Positions 24,569-38,453 of a stretch of DNA of 64,000 bases are shown piece by piece. A program made the position numbers and the translations under genes. The stretch is from Macrotis lagotis (taxonomy: Eukaryota; Chordata; Mammalia; Peramelemorphia; Peramelidae). Position 1 is the first letter of the stretch. Every line of letters starts with the position of its first letter. The notes beneath the pieces are model-generated. The model had not been told where the DNA came from and ran no database searches. It worked only from the letters and a program-made list of their open reading frames with translations. The stretch is taken from contig NC_133663.1 of the NCBI RefSeq assembly GCF_037893015.1, forward strand, positions 142,025,128-142,089,127. Direction: 5' to 3'.

Positions 24569-24569
24569 A
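24511..24569. repeat. (GA)n microsatellite
   Basis: About 59 bp of GA with a single interruption, within the ORF2 linker of the old L1. Confidence 0.97.
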
Positions 24570-24959
24570 GATCAATGAAGTCGGTATGCAACTAAAAAAA
24601 CTAGAAAAACAATACATTAAACATCTTGATTAAATAACAAACCAGAAAGTCTTAAAATCAAGGGAGAGATTAGTAAAATTGAAAGCAAGAAAACCATTGA
24701 ACTCATAAGTAAAACTAAGAGTTTGTTTTATGAGAAGCCAATAAAATAGACAAACCTTTGCTTAATATGGTTTTAAAAAAGAAAAAAATAATAAAATTAT
24801 CTTTATCAAAAATGAAAAGGGTGAACTAACTCCAATGAGGAGGAAATTAAAGAGATAATTCTGAGTTACTTTGACATACTGTATGCAAATAAATTGCATA
24901 ACTTGAGTGAAATGGTTGGATATTTACAGAAGTACAAATTGCCCAGATTAACAGAAGAG

Positions 24960-27290
24960 TAAATAAATTACTTAAATAATGCCATTTCAGAAAAAGAAAT
25001 TGCAAAAACCATCAATAAACTCCCTAAGAAAATGTCTCCAGGTCCAGATGTATTTACAAGTGAATTCTACCAAACATTCAAGTAACAATTATTTCCTATT
25101 CTACATATAATATTTAAAAAAATAGAAGAAGAAGGAATGCTGCCAAACTTCTTTTATAACACCAACATAATGTTACCTATATCACAAAGAACTAAAACAA
25201 AGAAAATTATAGACCAATCTCATTAATGAATATGGATGCAAAAATCTTAAATAAAATTTTAGCAATGAAACTACAGTAAGTTACTACCAGGATAATACAT
25301 CATGATTAGGTTAGATTTATACCAGGGAGGCAGGGATGATATTAACAAAATATTAGGAAACTTTAGGAAAACTCTCAACATAATTAAATATACCAATAGC
25401 AAAACCAGCAGAAATCATATGAATATCTCAATAGATACTGAAAAAGTCCTTCATAAAATAGAACATCTATTCCCATTACAAACTATAGAAAGTTTAGGAA
25501 TAAATGGAGTTTTTCTTAAAATAATAAATAGTATCTATCTATAACCATCAATAAATCTCATACGTAATGGGAATGAACTCAGGGAATTTCCAATAAAATC
25601 AGGGGTGAAACAAGGATGCCCATTATCACCATTACTATTCAGTATAGTATTAGAAATGTTAACAGTAGCAATAAGAGAAGAAAAACATGGAAGGAATCAG
25701 AGTGAGGTAGGAATGAGGTAGCAAAATTCTCCCTCTGTGAAAATGATGTGATGGTATATCTAGAGAATGTGAAAAACATCATCCAAGAAGCTCCTTGGAA
25801 TAAAAAGATTTCAGCAAAGCAGGAGGATTTAAAATAAATCCAGATAAATCATCAGCATCTCTATATATGAACAACAAAGCCCAATAACAAGACATAGAAA
25901 GAGAAATTCCATTTAAAATAACTGTAGTTACCATTAAATTCTTGGCACTCCACTTCCCAAGACAAACCCAGAAATTGTATGAACACAATTATAAAGCTCT
26001 CCTCACCCAAATAAAGTCATGTTTAAATAACTGGAAAAGTCAAATGTTCATGTTTAGGTTGAGCTAATATAATAAAAATAACAATTCTATGCAAATTAAA
26101 TGACTTATTCAGCACTATACCAATCAAGCTAACAAATAGGTTTTTTTTGATGAGCTAGAAACAAATCAAAATTTATCTGGAGCAAAAAAAGGTAAGAATA
26201 GCAAGGAAACTGATGAAAAAATGTAAAGGAAGGGAACCTAGCCCTACCAGATCTAAAACTATACTCTAAAGGAGCAGTCATCAAAACTGCCTGGTACTAC
26301 TTAAGAAATAGAGTGATGGTTCAGTGGATTATGACAGGTTCAAAAAAAAACTGAAGTAAATGACCATAATGATCTACTATTTGACCAACCTAAAGATATC
26401 AGTTTCTAATATATGAATTCACTATTTGACAAAAATTGCTTGGAAAACTGGAAAACAACATGGCAATAACTAGGCACAGATTCACATCTCACACCCGATA
26501 CCAAAATAAGGTCAACATGGGTGCAGTAATGTCATAGATAAATTAATAGATCAAAAAATATTCTATCTCATCTATGGAAAAGGAATAAATTTATGACCAA
26601 ACAAGAACTGGACCATATTATAAACAGCATTATGAATGATTTTGACTATATTAAATTAAAATTTTTTGCACTAATAAAATCAATGCTGCCAAAATTAGAA
26701 GGAAAACAGAAAGCTGGAGGCAATCTTCACAAACAGGGTTTCTGATAAAGGTCTCATTTCTAAAATATATAGAGAATTGTATCAAATTTATAAGATCACA
26801 AATCATTCCCCAACCTATAAATGATCAAAAGATATGAATAAACAGCCAAATGAAGAAATTCAAATTATATACATAATTCTATGAAAAAAATGCTCCAAAA
26901 CCATATTGATTAGAGAAATGCAAATTGAAACAACAATGAGGCATCATCTCACCCCTATTAGATTAATCAAGATGATAAAAGGGAAGATGATCAATGTTGG
27001 AGATGTTGTGAGAGGATTGGGAAATTCGTGCATTGCTGGTGGAGTTTATAATGGATCCAACCTTTCTGGAGACTTATATGGAACTATGTCCAAAAGCAAT
27101 AAAACTGTTCTTACCCTTTGACCCAGAAATTCCAAGTCTGGGTCTATATCCAGAAAAAAAAATAATAAAAGAATTGAAAAATTCTTACATGTTCCAAAAT
27201 ATTCATAGCAGCTCTTTTTATAGTGGCAAAGAATTTGAAATTGGGGGATGTCCATCTATTGGGAAATGGCTAAACAATTTATAGTACATG
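24960..27290 (+). pseudogene. L1 ORF2 RT and C-terminal domain remnant
   Basis: The reverse transcriptase region includes HMNISIDTEKVLHKIEH (within 25302-25544), 'aaacaaggatgcccattatcacc' (QGCPLSP, about 25610) and a degraded FADD near 25730. The C-terminal part has REMQIETTMRHHLTPIR (26906 on) and PFDPEIPSLGLYPEKK (within 27033-27284). Many stops and frameshifts. Confidence 0.83.
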
Positions 27291-27819
27291 AATACTATGG
27301 AATACTATTGTTCTATAAGAAACCATAAATGGTCGAACTCTAGAGAAGCATGGAATCACTTAGGGGATTTCATGCTGAGTGAAGGGAGTAGAATCAGGAG
27401 AACAATGTACTCATCAACAACAACATTATGAGATGAGCAACCTTGTGGGAAGCAATTCCTCTCAGAAGTCCAGAAATTTAAGACAACTGTATTTGATCTG
27501 TTATTGATTATATTATCCCCATGCAGAAGAAGAAAAACAAAACATACAGAAAAAGAATCTTCCTAATATCATGGACACTTTTTAAAAATTATCTCATATT
27601 TCTTGCCCATGATCCTAATTCCTCATGCCAAAAATTACTAATTTGTAAACATGTTTATAAAAATATATATGTAAAATGCTAACCTGACTGTTCCTTGCTG
27701 AGGCGAGAGTTTGTGTACGGAGGATGGGGATAAATTTTGTAACTTGAAAATATGCATCTGCATTTGGATGAAAATAAATTTTTAAAAAATCTGTCTACAT
27801 CTATATATAGAAAGACAAT

Positions 27820-28090
27820 ATTTATAATTCTTTAGAATTGTATTTCTCATAGATCAGTTGAAAGGATCCCAATTAGACAGATGTTGTGGATATAAAATGA
27901 TCATGTTGCAATGGCAGTTTAACTCCAGAAGACTGTATTTCTATTGGAACAGTTAAAGGAGTGGACTTGAATACAGAGAGAGATATAAATTGTTATTATT
28001 ATAATGATGCTTATGGCTCTTAAGAATTGTACTTCTGCCAGAATAGTTGAAAGGAGTATACATTGGTTGAGAGCATCAGAACAAGAAAGG
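27820..28090 (+). repeat. Three imperfect tandem units in L1 inter-ORF DNA
   Basis: 'tagaattgtatttctcatag...cagttgaaagg' (27834 on), 'agactgtatttctattggaacagttaaagg' (27930 on) and 'agaattgtacttctgccagaatagttgaaagg' (28023 on) repeat about every 95 bp. Confidence 0.65.
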
Positions 28091-28846
28091 CATAAAACAA
28101 ATAATACATGAAAAAAAATGATCATTTTGGAAAAGTCAGAGACAGTAGAAGATAAATAATGCCACATGAAGAGACACAAAAAAATTTATTGTAGAAATGA
28201 GAAAGAAGGAAGAGCATAAACCCTGAGAGTAAATCTTACTATCAACAGATTTAGATCAAAGAGGAATTAGCACTTGTTAGCAATTGGGTTTAGAAATTTA
28301 ACCTACCTAACACAAAACTAGGAAGGAAAACAAAAATGGGCAGATTGAAGGAGAGTGTTTTCAGAGGCAAAGTATTGGTGGAGAAGGATAAGGGGAAAGG
28401 AAGTAGAAAAGGATAAAGAAGGAAAAGATGGGATAGAGAGAAATACAGTGTTATTAATTATAACTGTGAATGGGAATAAGGTAAACTCCCTCCCAAAATG
28501 GAAGCAGTTAGCAAAGTGGATTAAAAAACAAAATGCTACAATATGTTATTTAAAAATATATTTTAAGCAAAGTGATACCAATAGAATAAAGATAAAAGAC
28601 TGGAACAGAATATATAATGCTTTGTTTGAAGAAAGAAAGATTTTAAATGTTCAGGAGATGCATCTTTATTCTCCCATAATTGACTGAAAAATGTAGAGAA
28701 CCTAACCGCCTTTAATTTTGACTGATTCCCAAGAAAGATTTTCATTAAATAAATCAAATGGATAAGTTGAAGGCTCCTTTCAAACAAGGTATTTCCCTTC
28801 CATATATCAAATTTATTCAAGATTCCTTGAAATATATAACATAGTC

Positions 28847-28982
28847 TTTTTTTCCTTTGGTTTGTTTGGCTTTTTATTGGCAAGGAAATACAATTGAATG
28901 ACTTGCCTAAGGTCACACATCTAAGGTCCTCCTGATTCCAGGGTTGGTGGTCTATTTGCTGTGTTACCTAGTTGCTCCTAAA
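28847..28982 (-). mobile_element. tRNA-SINE, internally deleted, minus strand
   Basis: 'gacttgcctaaggtcacac' and 'tcctcctgattccaggg' in antisense; the middle is missing. TSD-like ataacatagtc (28836-28846) and ataatatagtc (28983-28993). Confidence 0.82.
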
Positions 28983-30669
28983 ATAATATAGTCAGCAAAA
29001 GTTTTTGCTAATGACATGGAAAAGATTGAGTACAATTCAAATTAAATAGAGATTTCTCCTATAGAGTAAGCTCCTTCAAGTATTTTCAAATGGTATACTG
29101 CTTATTACTTCAAGACGCAAAACAGTGCAAAGTCTCTTATAAGAATTGTAATGATTATAGTTTGGTTTAACAAGGTACACAGGAAAATCTATATGAATAA
29201 AGAGTCCACTAAATTACATTTAACAATTCTGATCTCAGATGAAGCAAAATCAAAAATAGATTTAATTAAAAGGACTAAGGAAGGGACTTGCATCTAACTA
29301 GAAGGTACCATAAGTAATGTTTAATATCAATTTTAAACATATATGTAGCAAGTGATATAGCATCCAAATGCTTAGAGGAGCAGGCAAATGAATTGCAGAA
29401 AAGTAAAACTATAACAATGAGGTGCCTCAACCTCTCTCTCTCAAAATTAGTTAAATTTAAACACAAAATAAACAAGAAAGTAGTTTTAAGAAGAATAGAT
29501 TTTCAGAAAAGTTAGATATGAATGACCTTTGAATGGGGCTAGAACAGAAAGTGATATACCTTCTTCTCTAATGTTCATGGCAACTAAAAACATAGCAGTA
29601 TGAAAAATGAAAGGGTAAATTAACCATCAATGAGGAAAAAATTAAAAATTATAATTTGGAACTATTTTGTCCAACTCTCTCTCTGCCAATAAATCTAATA
29701 ATCTAAGTGAAATGAATAAATATTTATAAAAATATAAACTGCACAAATTAACAGAAGAGGAAATAAAATACTTAAACCTTTCAGAAAAAAATGAACGCAA
29801 TATCAATAATCTTCCTATGACAACATTCTCCAGTGCCCAAAGAATTGATAAGTGCATTATATTTAACATTTAAAGAAGAATTAATTCTAATTCTATATAA
29901 AATGTTTTTTTTGAAAAACAGGTTAAGGATTTTTGCCCAATTCCCTTTATGATCCCAGTATGTTGCTGTTACTCAAATCAGGAAGAACCTAACAAAGAAA
30001 ATTATCGACCAATCTCCCTAGTGAAATTTGAAGTAAATATTTAAAATAATTTTTTAGTAAAAAATTGCAGTGATTTATTACTGGAATGATACACCGTGAT
30101 CTTGTAGGATTTATAACACTTATACAGAAATGGTTCAATAATAGGTAAACCATCAACATAAGGGACCATATCAGTAACAAATCTAACAGAAACAGCAAAT
30201 TTATAGTAACTGATGATGAATAAACCAGTAGAGAGAATAGGAATAAATGGATTTTTTCTTCAAAAGATATGCAGTATTTATCTAAAAGCATGAACAAGCA
30301 TTATATGCATGAGGATAAACTAGATGCATTCCCAGTAAAATCAGGGGTGAAACTAGGAAGCTTATTATTACCACAATTATTCAATACTGCATTAGAACAT
30401 TAGTTTTGCAACAATAGAGGAAAAAGAAATTTAAAAAATTAGAAAACGAAAAGATGGAAGCAAAATCTCATTTATTGTATATGATATATAACGACATACT
30501 TAGAGAACCATGAAAAATCAACTAAAAATCTAATTGAAACAATTAACAATTTTAGGAAAGTTGCAGTATATAAAATAAATCCATATGTATCATCAACATT
30601 TTTATTTATGACCAACAATGCCCAATAGCAAGAGATAGAAACAAAAATTCCATTTAAAATAAGTAAAGA

Positions 30670-30825
30670 TGGGGGCAGCTAGGTGGTGCAGTAGATAGCG
30701 CACCGGCCCTGGAGTCAGGAGTATCTGAGTTCAAAACTGGCCTCAGACACTTAATAATTACCTAGCCATGTGGCCTTGGGCAAGCCACTTAACCCCATTG
30801 CCTTAAAAAAAACTAAAAACTAAAC
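30670..30825 (+). mobile_element. Full-length tRNA-SINE with 15-bp TSD
   Basis: Near-consensus: 'gggggcagctaggtggtgca', 'ccggccctggagtcagg', 'cctcagacacttaata'. Perfect TSD taaaataagtaaaga at 30655-30669 and 30826-30840. Among the youngest-looking SINEs in the window. Confidence 0.95.
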
Positions 30826-32734
30826 TAAAATAAGTAAAGACAACATAAAGCACTTGGAAATCTACCTGAAAAAGCAATCATAGAAATGATATGGAAGCAA
30901 CCATAAAACAATTTTCCCACAAATCCAATAAGATTTATGTAATTGGGCCAATGCCATTTGCTCTTGAGTAGGCCAAAAGAAAATCAAATCACTTACTAAA
31001 TTAAATTACTTATTTAGTTCCATTCCTAACAACCCCAAATTTTCTTTTTTGAATAAGAAAAATCGAAACTAAATTAAAATAGAGGAACAAAAAATTCAGA
31101 ATATCAACAGAAAAAATAAAAAAAAAAACAATGCAAAAGAAGGTGGTCTAACCATATAAAGCATCAGTCATTAAAATTACCTGGAACTGTCTAAGAAATA
31201 GAGAAGTAAATTAGTGAAATAGATTTTGTACAAAAGAAAAAAAAAGTAAATGATTATCATTATTTACTATTTGATGAAGCCATAGACTCTAGTTTATAGG
31301 ATTAAAAACTCATTCTTTGATAAAAACTGCTGGAAAACTTAAAATAGTATGGCAGAAAGTAGACATATATCAACATGTCACATCTCACAACAAAGGTTGA
31401 AAGGAGTACAGGATTTAGACATGAAAGGTGATACCCTAAATTAGGAGGAAATGAGAATAGTTCATCCATCAGATCTATAGAATAAAAAGCAGTTAATTAG
31501 GAAAGAAAAAATAGAGAACATTATAAAATGCAAAATGTGTCATTTTGATTATATTAAATTGAATAGTTTTTGCAGAAATAAAACAAATGCAACCAAAATT
31601 AAAAGGGAGGAAGTAATTTGATGGATAGTTCTTACTGCCAGTATTTCTGATCAAAGACTTATTTCTAAAATATATAGAGAATTGATATAAATGGACAAAG
31701 GATATGAAAAAGCAATTCTCAGATGAAGAAATTGCTATCACAGTAATATGAAAAATAATATAAATCATAACTGATTAGAGAAATACAGATTAAAATCACT
31801 CTAAATTATCACATCTCTTCTATCAAGTAGGCCAATGTGACTAGAAAGGAAAATGTTGGAGGAGATGTGATAAAACTCTGATACTACTGAACTTCTAGTG
31901 GAGTTGTGTCTGATCCCCTTTCTGAATAGCAATTTGGAACTATGTCCAAGGGACAATAAAAGCGTGCATAATCTTTGATATAGCAATAACACTACTAGGT
32001 CTGTATCCCAAAGAGATAAAAAAGGGCATGAAACACACATGGACAAAAATATTTATAGTAGTCCATATTGTATTACCAAAGAATCTGAAATTGAGGGTAT
32101 TCCCATCAACTGGGGAATAACTGGACTAATTGTGTTATATATGAATATCTAGGAGGACTACTTTTCTATGAGAAATCATGAAAGATGCTTCTTTGGAAAA
32201 ACTCAGAAAGACTTGCATTAAATGATGTTGAATAAATTGAGCAGAACTTAGAAGATCATTGTACACACTAGCAACAACAAAAATGTGTGATAATCAACTA
32301 TGGTGGACTTGCTCATTACAGCAGTACAATAATCAAAGACAATTCTAAATAACTTACCATTCATATCTAGAGAAGAAACTATGCCATTTAAACACAGATC
32401 AAAGTTTGCTATCTTCAATGTTTAAACGATGTCTTATGTATTATGTTTCTTCCTATGGTTTTTCCCTTTTTGATTTGATTCTTCTTTTGCAATATGATTA
32501 ATGTGAATATATGTTTAACATAAGTATATAATTATAATCTATATTAGATTGCCTTCTATCTGGAGGATAGTAGAGGGAAGGGAGAGAGGGAGGGAGAAAA
32601 ATATGAACCTCAATGCCTTACCAGGCATGATTGTTGCAAACTATTTTGGCATGTAGTTGGAAATATAAATTAAAACATTTTAAAAAAGAATGACAAAATT
32701 GCTTTTATTAGTAACTGGGGAAAATAAAATTAAA

Positions 32735-33268
32735 AAAAGAGAATCCATGAATTGTCAGACTTTAGAAAAACCTAAATCAACTAATGTTGAGTGAAATTAG
32801 ATGAACCTCGAGAAAATAGTAAAAATTGATAGCAATACTGTGATATGATCAATTATGAGGAATGTAGCTCTTCTCAACAGTTCAGTGATCAAGGGTAATC
32901 CTGAAAAATGTCTCATGGAAAATGCCACCACATTCAAAGAAAAAAAACTATGGCCTCTGAATGAAGAGCAAAGCATACTATGTTCATTTTTTTAAACTTC
33001 TATTATATTGTTTCTTTCTTTCTCATCTTTCTTTCCCTTAGTCCGATTTCTTTCACAACATTGGTAATACAGAGGTATGTTAAATGCAATTGTACATGTA
33101 CAACCTATATTAGATTATCATTAACATGGGAAGTGGGTAGGAAAGTGAGGGTGGTAGAAAAATGTGGAACTCTAAAGCTTGCAAAAGAATGAATGATGAG
33201 AAAAATAAATGAAAATTGTCTTTGTATATAATTAAAAATAAAATGAAATAAAATTTTAAAAAAGCAGT
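32735..33268 (+). mobile_element. 5'-truncated L1 3' end
   Basis: Carries the 3' terminal L1 signature ('ttgagtgaaattagatgaac', 'gatcaagggtaatcctg', 'agagcaaagcatactatgtt') and ends in an A-rich tail near 33260. Separate from the preceding L1, which has its own 3' end. Confidence 0.7.
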
Positions 33269-33269
33269 A

Positions 33270-36030
33270 TAATTTTAAAAACTGAGCATAACTAAACTGT
33301 AGAAGATATGACACATATTGGGAAACTGGTGAAATGAACATAGAATTATCAAAATATTGTAAGTAAATCATTACTTTTTCACGAAATCATTACATTGTTT
33401 ATTTCTCTGATCTCTCATTTATAGTGCAACAAAAATTGAAATTCTATTGGAACAAGGATTCTTAAGAATAAAAAAAAGATTGGGAGAAGTTCTGGAATAT
33501 TAGGAAGATCTATTTTGTCTCTTGTTATACTGTGACCATATCTTTTTATTTTATCAATTAATTTTTAAAATCTAGTTTTAGAAATCATTAACTTAAATTT
33601 AATAATATTTTAATAATTAAAATAAATTAATTTAAAATAAACATGTATTGATACATTGACTCCTTGAGTCATGAGTAATCATTTCTGCTTAGAAACTAGT
33701 TATAAATGGATTTAATGCTTAGTTAATAATTTTAAACATCTTATCAATTTAATTTCAAAAGAACAAGGAAACCATTGATTAAGTAAATTGCATATTTTCT
33801 CTCTGACTATTCTTAGAAATGCATATGTTATTTTGTTTTGAAAATCTTCAAAGAAGCATAACAACAAATCATAAACTACTACAATATCATATATAACTTT
33901 TACTTATTCATCTGTTAGACACAGTGAAGATAATAGATGGAAATAATGAAGCCAAAAAGCATGAAGAATTATATTACATCCCATTTTTGTTTTTTCCTAT
34001 TGACTTTCTTATTTTTGTTTTCTTACTTTTTCCCCAACTGAAAACTTGTACTTGCCACAGAATTATTAATTTTGTTAATCTCCTATATTCATTTATATGA
34101 TGTAAAATAGAAAAAATCTCTTCTCCATGACTTATTGAAAATAGTTTCCCTATTTAGAGTTCCTTTTCCATAACCATTTCTAACACCTTTAATCTTTTAT
34201 CTTTTATTATCTGAGACTTTGTTTAGGCTAAAAAGTTTTGTGTTTGTAGTTACTGTGGCATTGTTTTGTTTTTTTGGCTTCTAAACATCCATCTTCAATA
34301 TGTTCTTAATGCTATTGCAATACTTAGGTCCTTTGCTAGAACTTGCTGAGGTACTATATCCTTTTAGTTTGCCCCAAAATACTAATAACATAATTTATGA
34401 CACCTAGGTCTACAAACATAAGAACACTTTGTGATCCTGTTTCATTAATAATCTTGTAGTTCCTTAAGGAGACAGTCCATCTCCCATTTTTCTGTTTTTA
34501 TACAGACTGTTCAGTATTAATGGAGTGAATGCTGTTCACCTTATCTCCTTTAGGTTCAATCCCTTCAAGATTTGGTTCAAATTTGGCCTTCAAGGAAAGC
34601 AAAACATTTTTCAGTTTACATTCATTCACTTTTCAGAAATATGACATAACTATTTGAATATATTCTTTTTGAGAGTGAAGGCTATATTTTTTCTTGGGTT
34701 TTTTCATATTTTTTTCATTCCCAGGGCTTTAAATTATACCTTTAATAGAGTAATTGGCTAAGAAAACTTGCCATCTAGTTGTGAGTTTCCTTAAAAAATA
34801 TTTTACAACACTGAACATTTAATATTCGGGGTCATCAGAATAGCAATTAGAATTTATATAGAACATCATAAATATTACCTCATTTGATTCTGTCAACTAC
34901 ATTCATATCACATTTGAGAAAGCAGATATAAGAAAAGTTAAATGATTTTTCTATGGACTTATATGTTATAAATTTCAAATTGAATTCAAACAGAAATACT
35001 TCTTAGTAATAAACTTATCAGTCTTTTCTCTTATATTATAAGGCTTCTCATAATTTATTAAATAATTATTAGAAAGCACTTTTTAGTATCAATTCTAACA
35101 TAGTTCTGCAAAAGGACAAAAACAGATAATTGTTCATTTCAGCCTTTTTCCAGGCATATTTACAAGTTCCAAGGCACTGGGGAAAATGAATGAGAGTGGC
35201 CAAGGCTATGGATTTGTTTTTGTTTTTTGTTTTTCTTAATTTTCTTTATGAAATTTAGTAATGCTATTCAAACTAGACTTTTCCATACTCATTGTTTTCT
35301 AGAATCAAGGAGACAAAAGTGATTAATCTTTGGTAAATACAGTTTATTTATATATCAATCTATTTGTAACTGACTTTATGTTCTGAATTATATTATTAAA
35401 ATGGTAGCATGTCTGAATTTACATATTGCATAAAACATTCAAGGATTAGAACTATGACAAAATATTGTTGCAAATGGTATTGTATGCTTTTGTTAAAATA
35501 GAAAACTAGAATAAATTATATCTACAATTTTTGTGTGTGTATGAGAATTTGAATTTTTATCTTCAGAAAATGATTAATCAAATACCAGATTTGGTGAATA
35601 TATATATAAGCTTTACATGTCCAAAAATTATAGATGAAATTCATTATGAATTTTAAATTAGAGTTCTACTTGAATGCAGACAAAAGTTATTCATTAGAAA
35701 TTCAGCACTATATTATCAGGAAAGCAATGATTAAAAAGATTAGGACTATATAAGGCAAAGTATTCTGTACATATGCAAAAACAACAAAGCAAAAAAATAT
35801 ATAGGCAATTGACCACCTTTCTCTTGATCACAGTTTCCTCATTTAGAAGAAACAGTAATTAAATGAAAAACTGATTTTCAAAATTATGTCTTCCTATAAT
35901 GTTTTCTTCACTTTGCATTAGAAAAATATCCATAATATTGTATTGAATAGGGTGATAGACATAAAGTAAGAAAGATTTAATGTGGGTTCTTTTCTTGTTT
36001 CAGAGAGCCAATAACATAATTTACAACTTA

Positions 36031-36034
<4 letters not shown>
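33270..36034. other. AT-rich interval, mostly unassigned
   Basis: Only a MIR remnant (34845-35000) was recognised. No coding evidence. Confidence 0.5.
34845..35000 (+). mobile_element. MIR-type SINE remnant
   Basis: 'agaatttatatagaacatcataa', 'tacctcatttgattctgtcaac', 'aaagttaaatgatttttctatgg', 'aaattgaattcaaac' in consensus order. Confidence 0.6.
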
Positions 36035-36066
<32 letters not shown>

Positions 36067-36103
36067 CTTGAATTATTATATATATATATATATATATATA
36101 TAT
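36035..36103. repeat. Two (TA)n tracts
   Basis: Pure TA at 36035-36062 and 36078-36103, separated by 15 bp. They can form cruciforms with each other and themselves. Confidence 0.95.
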
Positions 36104-36105
36104 TA

Positions 36106-36247
36106 GTTTTTGCAAGGGAATGGGGTTAAGTGGCTTTCCCAAGGCCACACAGCTAGGTAATTATTAAGTGTCTGAGGCCAGATTTCAACTCAGGTACTCC
36201 TGACTGAAGGGCCAGTGCTCTATCCACTGCGCAATCTAGCTGTCCCC
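36106..36247 (-). mobile_element. tRNA-SINE, minus strand
   Basis: 'ggggttaagtggctttccc', 'aggtaattattaagtgtctg', 'cagtgctctatccactgcg' in antisense. Its poly-T end abuts a TA microsatellite, so the TSD cannot be read. Confidence 0.9.
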
Positions 36248-36759
36248 TATACATACTTTTAATAAAGAATGATAATTCTCCCAAACTATGTCTCTCAGGT
36301 ATCCATTTGCCAATTTGCCATGAAAATGATAATAGTTTAAATTTCAAATATTTGTTTAATTCTCACATGATGGAACAATCAGATTTAAAGTCAGTTATTT
36401 TTTATATAAGTTATAAAATTATCTAATACTTTTAGTTTTGAAAAAATTAGGGTATGATTCCTTCTAGGAAAGCAGGATGATATATTTGTAATATACATTA
36501 CAAATTCTTCATTTCTGATATGAGAAAGTTTAACTAATTATTCATCTCCCAATTACTTCTTACCTTTCAGTTCAAAGGTATTATAATGAGTATGATCTTG
36601 GAATATTCTCATAAATAACCAAAAAAGGTAGACTACTACAATTAGTTTGTTCCTTACTTCATAGTAAACTAGGGGTATCTCTTTTCCTAGAGTCATATTC
36701 TCTCTCTTGAGGCATGAATTTAAAAGGCTTAAATACAATTACTATTAAGGGTCATTCAA

Positions 36760-38453
36760 ACTTCTGGGACATGTGAAGAAGATGGAAAACTAGACATTTT
36801 TTTCTCATCATCAAACTTCTCCAAAACAGAAATTATATACCAAAATAAAACAACTTTAGTGGTCTCCATGATCCAAAACACCCAGTATACAAAATAAAAT
36901 TAAAGGGAAATTGAAAAGAATGAACTGTAAATCACTGACTTTGACCTCACTTGGCACCATCTCCTTTTCCTCCCACACTACTTTAGAGGCCTTAGTGTAT
37001 CCAAAGACCTAACAAACAAGACAGATTTGAAATAAAATCCTAGCTCATACCATTTTTCCCTTTCCCTGTTTTCAGCTCAATGAAATTTTGATTCCTGCAC
37101 AAGTTTGCTTGGGTGACAATAAACAATCTATGTGGCAAGCAGTAGCCTTCAAGATAAAGACCTGATTATTATTTGCTAGAGGCCATAATCCTGTGGCACC
37201 AGGAAAAAGTTCTAAATTATTGGCCCCAGGACAGACAATCCCATCACATCAGTATGACAATCCTACTAGTGAAATGGTGGACAACGTCATAGAACCAATG
37301 TAGCATCACCTTCCTCTACCCAGTGGGAGTTGAATAGAACTTCAAGACAAGATAGCATGTATGGACCAATGTGCATCGCTCCAATAATCCTGAAGACAAT
37401 AGCCCAAACCCCTAATTCAGAGTCAAATCAGACCACCCAGATGCACTTGGGGTGAGGTAGGCTTGTGAAGAAATTGTCCTTTATCAAAGGAGACAAATAC
37501 TGAGATGTGGCCTCCAAGGAAAGAAATTATCAGAGGAGACAGAGTCAGAAAGTAAATAAGTTAAAATCAGACCTAAGAAGTTGGGAGCCTGACTATTCTA
37601 TTTATGGTACCTCAGAAGAAGAAGAGGAAAAGTTTGAAAATGGTGGGGGCAAATAATATCTAAAGGAATGGGAGAATAGGGAGATTTTGGAAACAAAAGA
37701 GATTTTTTTTAAATTAGGGAACTAGGAGATTTTAAGTGATCAGTGATGGACAGCATAGAAAAAGGCCCCCATCATGGAGTAGTATCAACTCTGACACCTG
37801 AGAAAAAATTGGCTTTGGGAAGAATAAAGCAAAATGGAAATGGAAAATGTGATAAGCTCTATAAGACAATGACAGAAACTATTTGAAACAAAGATGTTTT
37901 GCTTGCATGGTAAATACAAAGGAAAGAGATAAATAACTACAGAAATTATAAATAAGAAAATGAATATCTAGAGTACACAAAATGAAAGATTCATAATGAA
38001 GTGAGAGAAAATATTTTTGTAAAGGAGCAATAAAATTAAATAAAATATGATGAAAAGAACTAGTTAAAGGGGTAAAAGTTGTTTTACTTGACTGAGAGAA
38101 GAAAAAATATGAATTGCATAATAAACCAAAATTTTTTTAAAAATTCAAAAAGATCTAAAATCAAAGTGCCAAATAGAAAACGGTAAAGAATGAAAGGAGA
38201 TGATTAGGGAAGAAGTGGAGGGGTATTAGGAAGAGAAGAAGTTCTTTTAAAAGAATATAAAATAATTGAAGGAATATAGTTCTAAGTTTATAGCAGAAGG
38301 AGGAAAATATGAAAGTTAAAAAAATTATAGACTTTTAAGAGACCATTGCATTGGTACTCAAACCTTTAATTGAATGATGCAATCAATTCAATAAAAAATG
38401 AAAATATGGTAATTCAGATAATTAAAAACAAAAAATGCTATTGTCCTTTCCTT
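36760..38453 (+). other. Unresolved interval, possible old retroelement 5' region
   Basis: The left edge reads 'acatgtgaagaagatggaaaactag', reminiscent of an L1 5' start. A moderately GC-balanced part (36930-37600) and a purine-rich, lysine/glutamate-type part (37650-38440) follow, the order expected for an L1 5' UTR plus ORF1 coiled coil. No diagnostic protein motif was found, so this is only a suggestion. Confidence 0.3.

Larger units (their letters stand above)
16400..27795 (+). mobile_element. Near full-length L1 with two nested insertions
   Basis: An ancient plus-strand L1 of about 6.6 kb once the nested elements (about 18150-20300 and 21891-24453) are removed. Order: 5' UTR (16400-17000), ORF1 (about 17000-18023), inter-ORF (to about 18150 and 20310-21030), ORF2 endonuclease (21035-21690), linker, reverse transcriptase (about 24960-25760), C-terminal domain (26900-27290), 3' UTR and A-rich end near 27790. 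Both ORFs are broken many times. The catalytic FADD motif is degraded to a CEND-like reading near 25730. Confidence 0.82.
27796..32690 (+). mobile_element. 5'-truncated L1 (inter-ORF to 3' end)
   Basis: It starts in the inter-ORF region (27800-28400). ORF2 follows: the endonuclease has ITVNGNKVNSLPKWKQLAKW (28440-28690), reverse-transcriptase remnants run about 29700-30500, and the C-terminal part is near 31800-32150. The 3' UTR ends in an A-rich tail at about 32690. Two SINEs interrupt it (28847-28982 and 30670-30825). All frames are broken. Confidence 0.8.

Noticed and set aside
35918..36148. Tyr/Ile-rich repeat protein
   Set aside because: Translation of (TA)n tracts and a SINE end.
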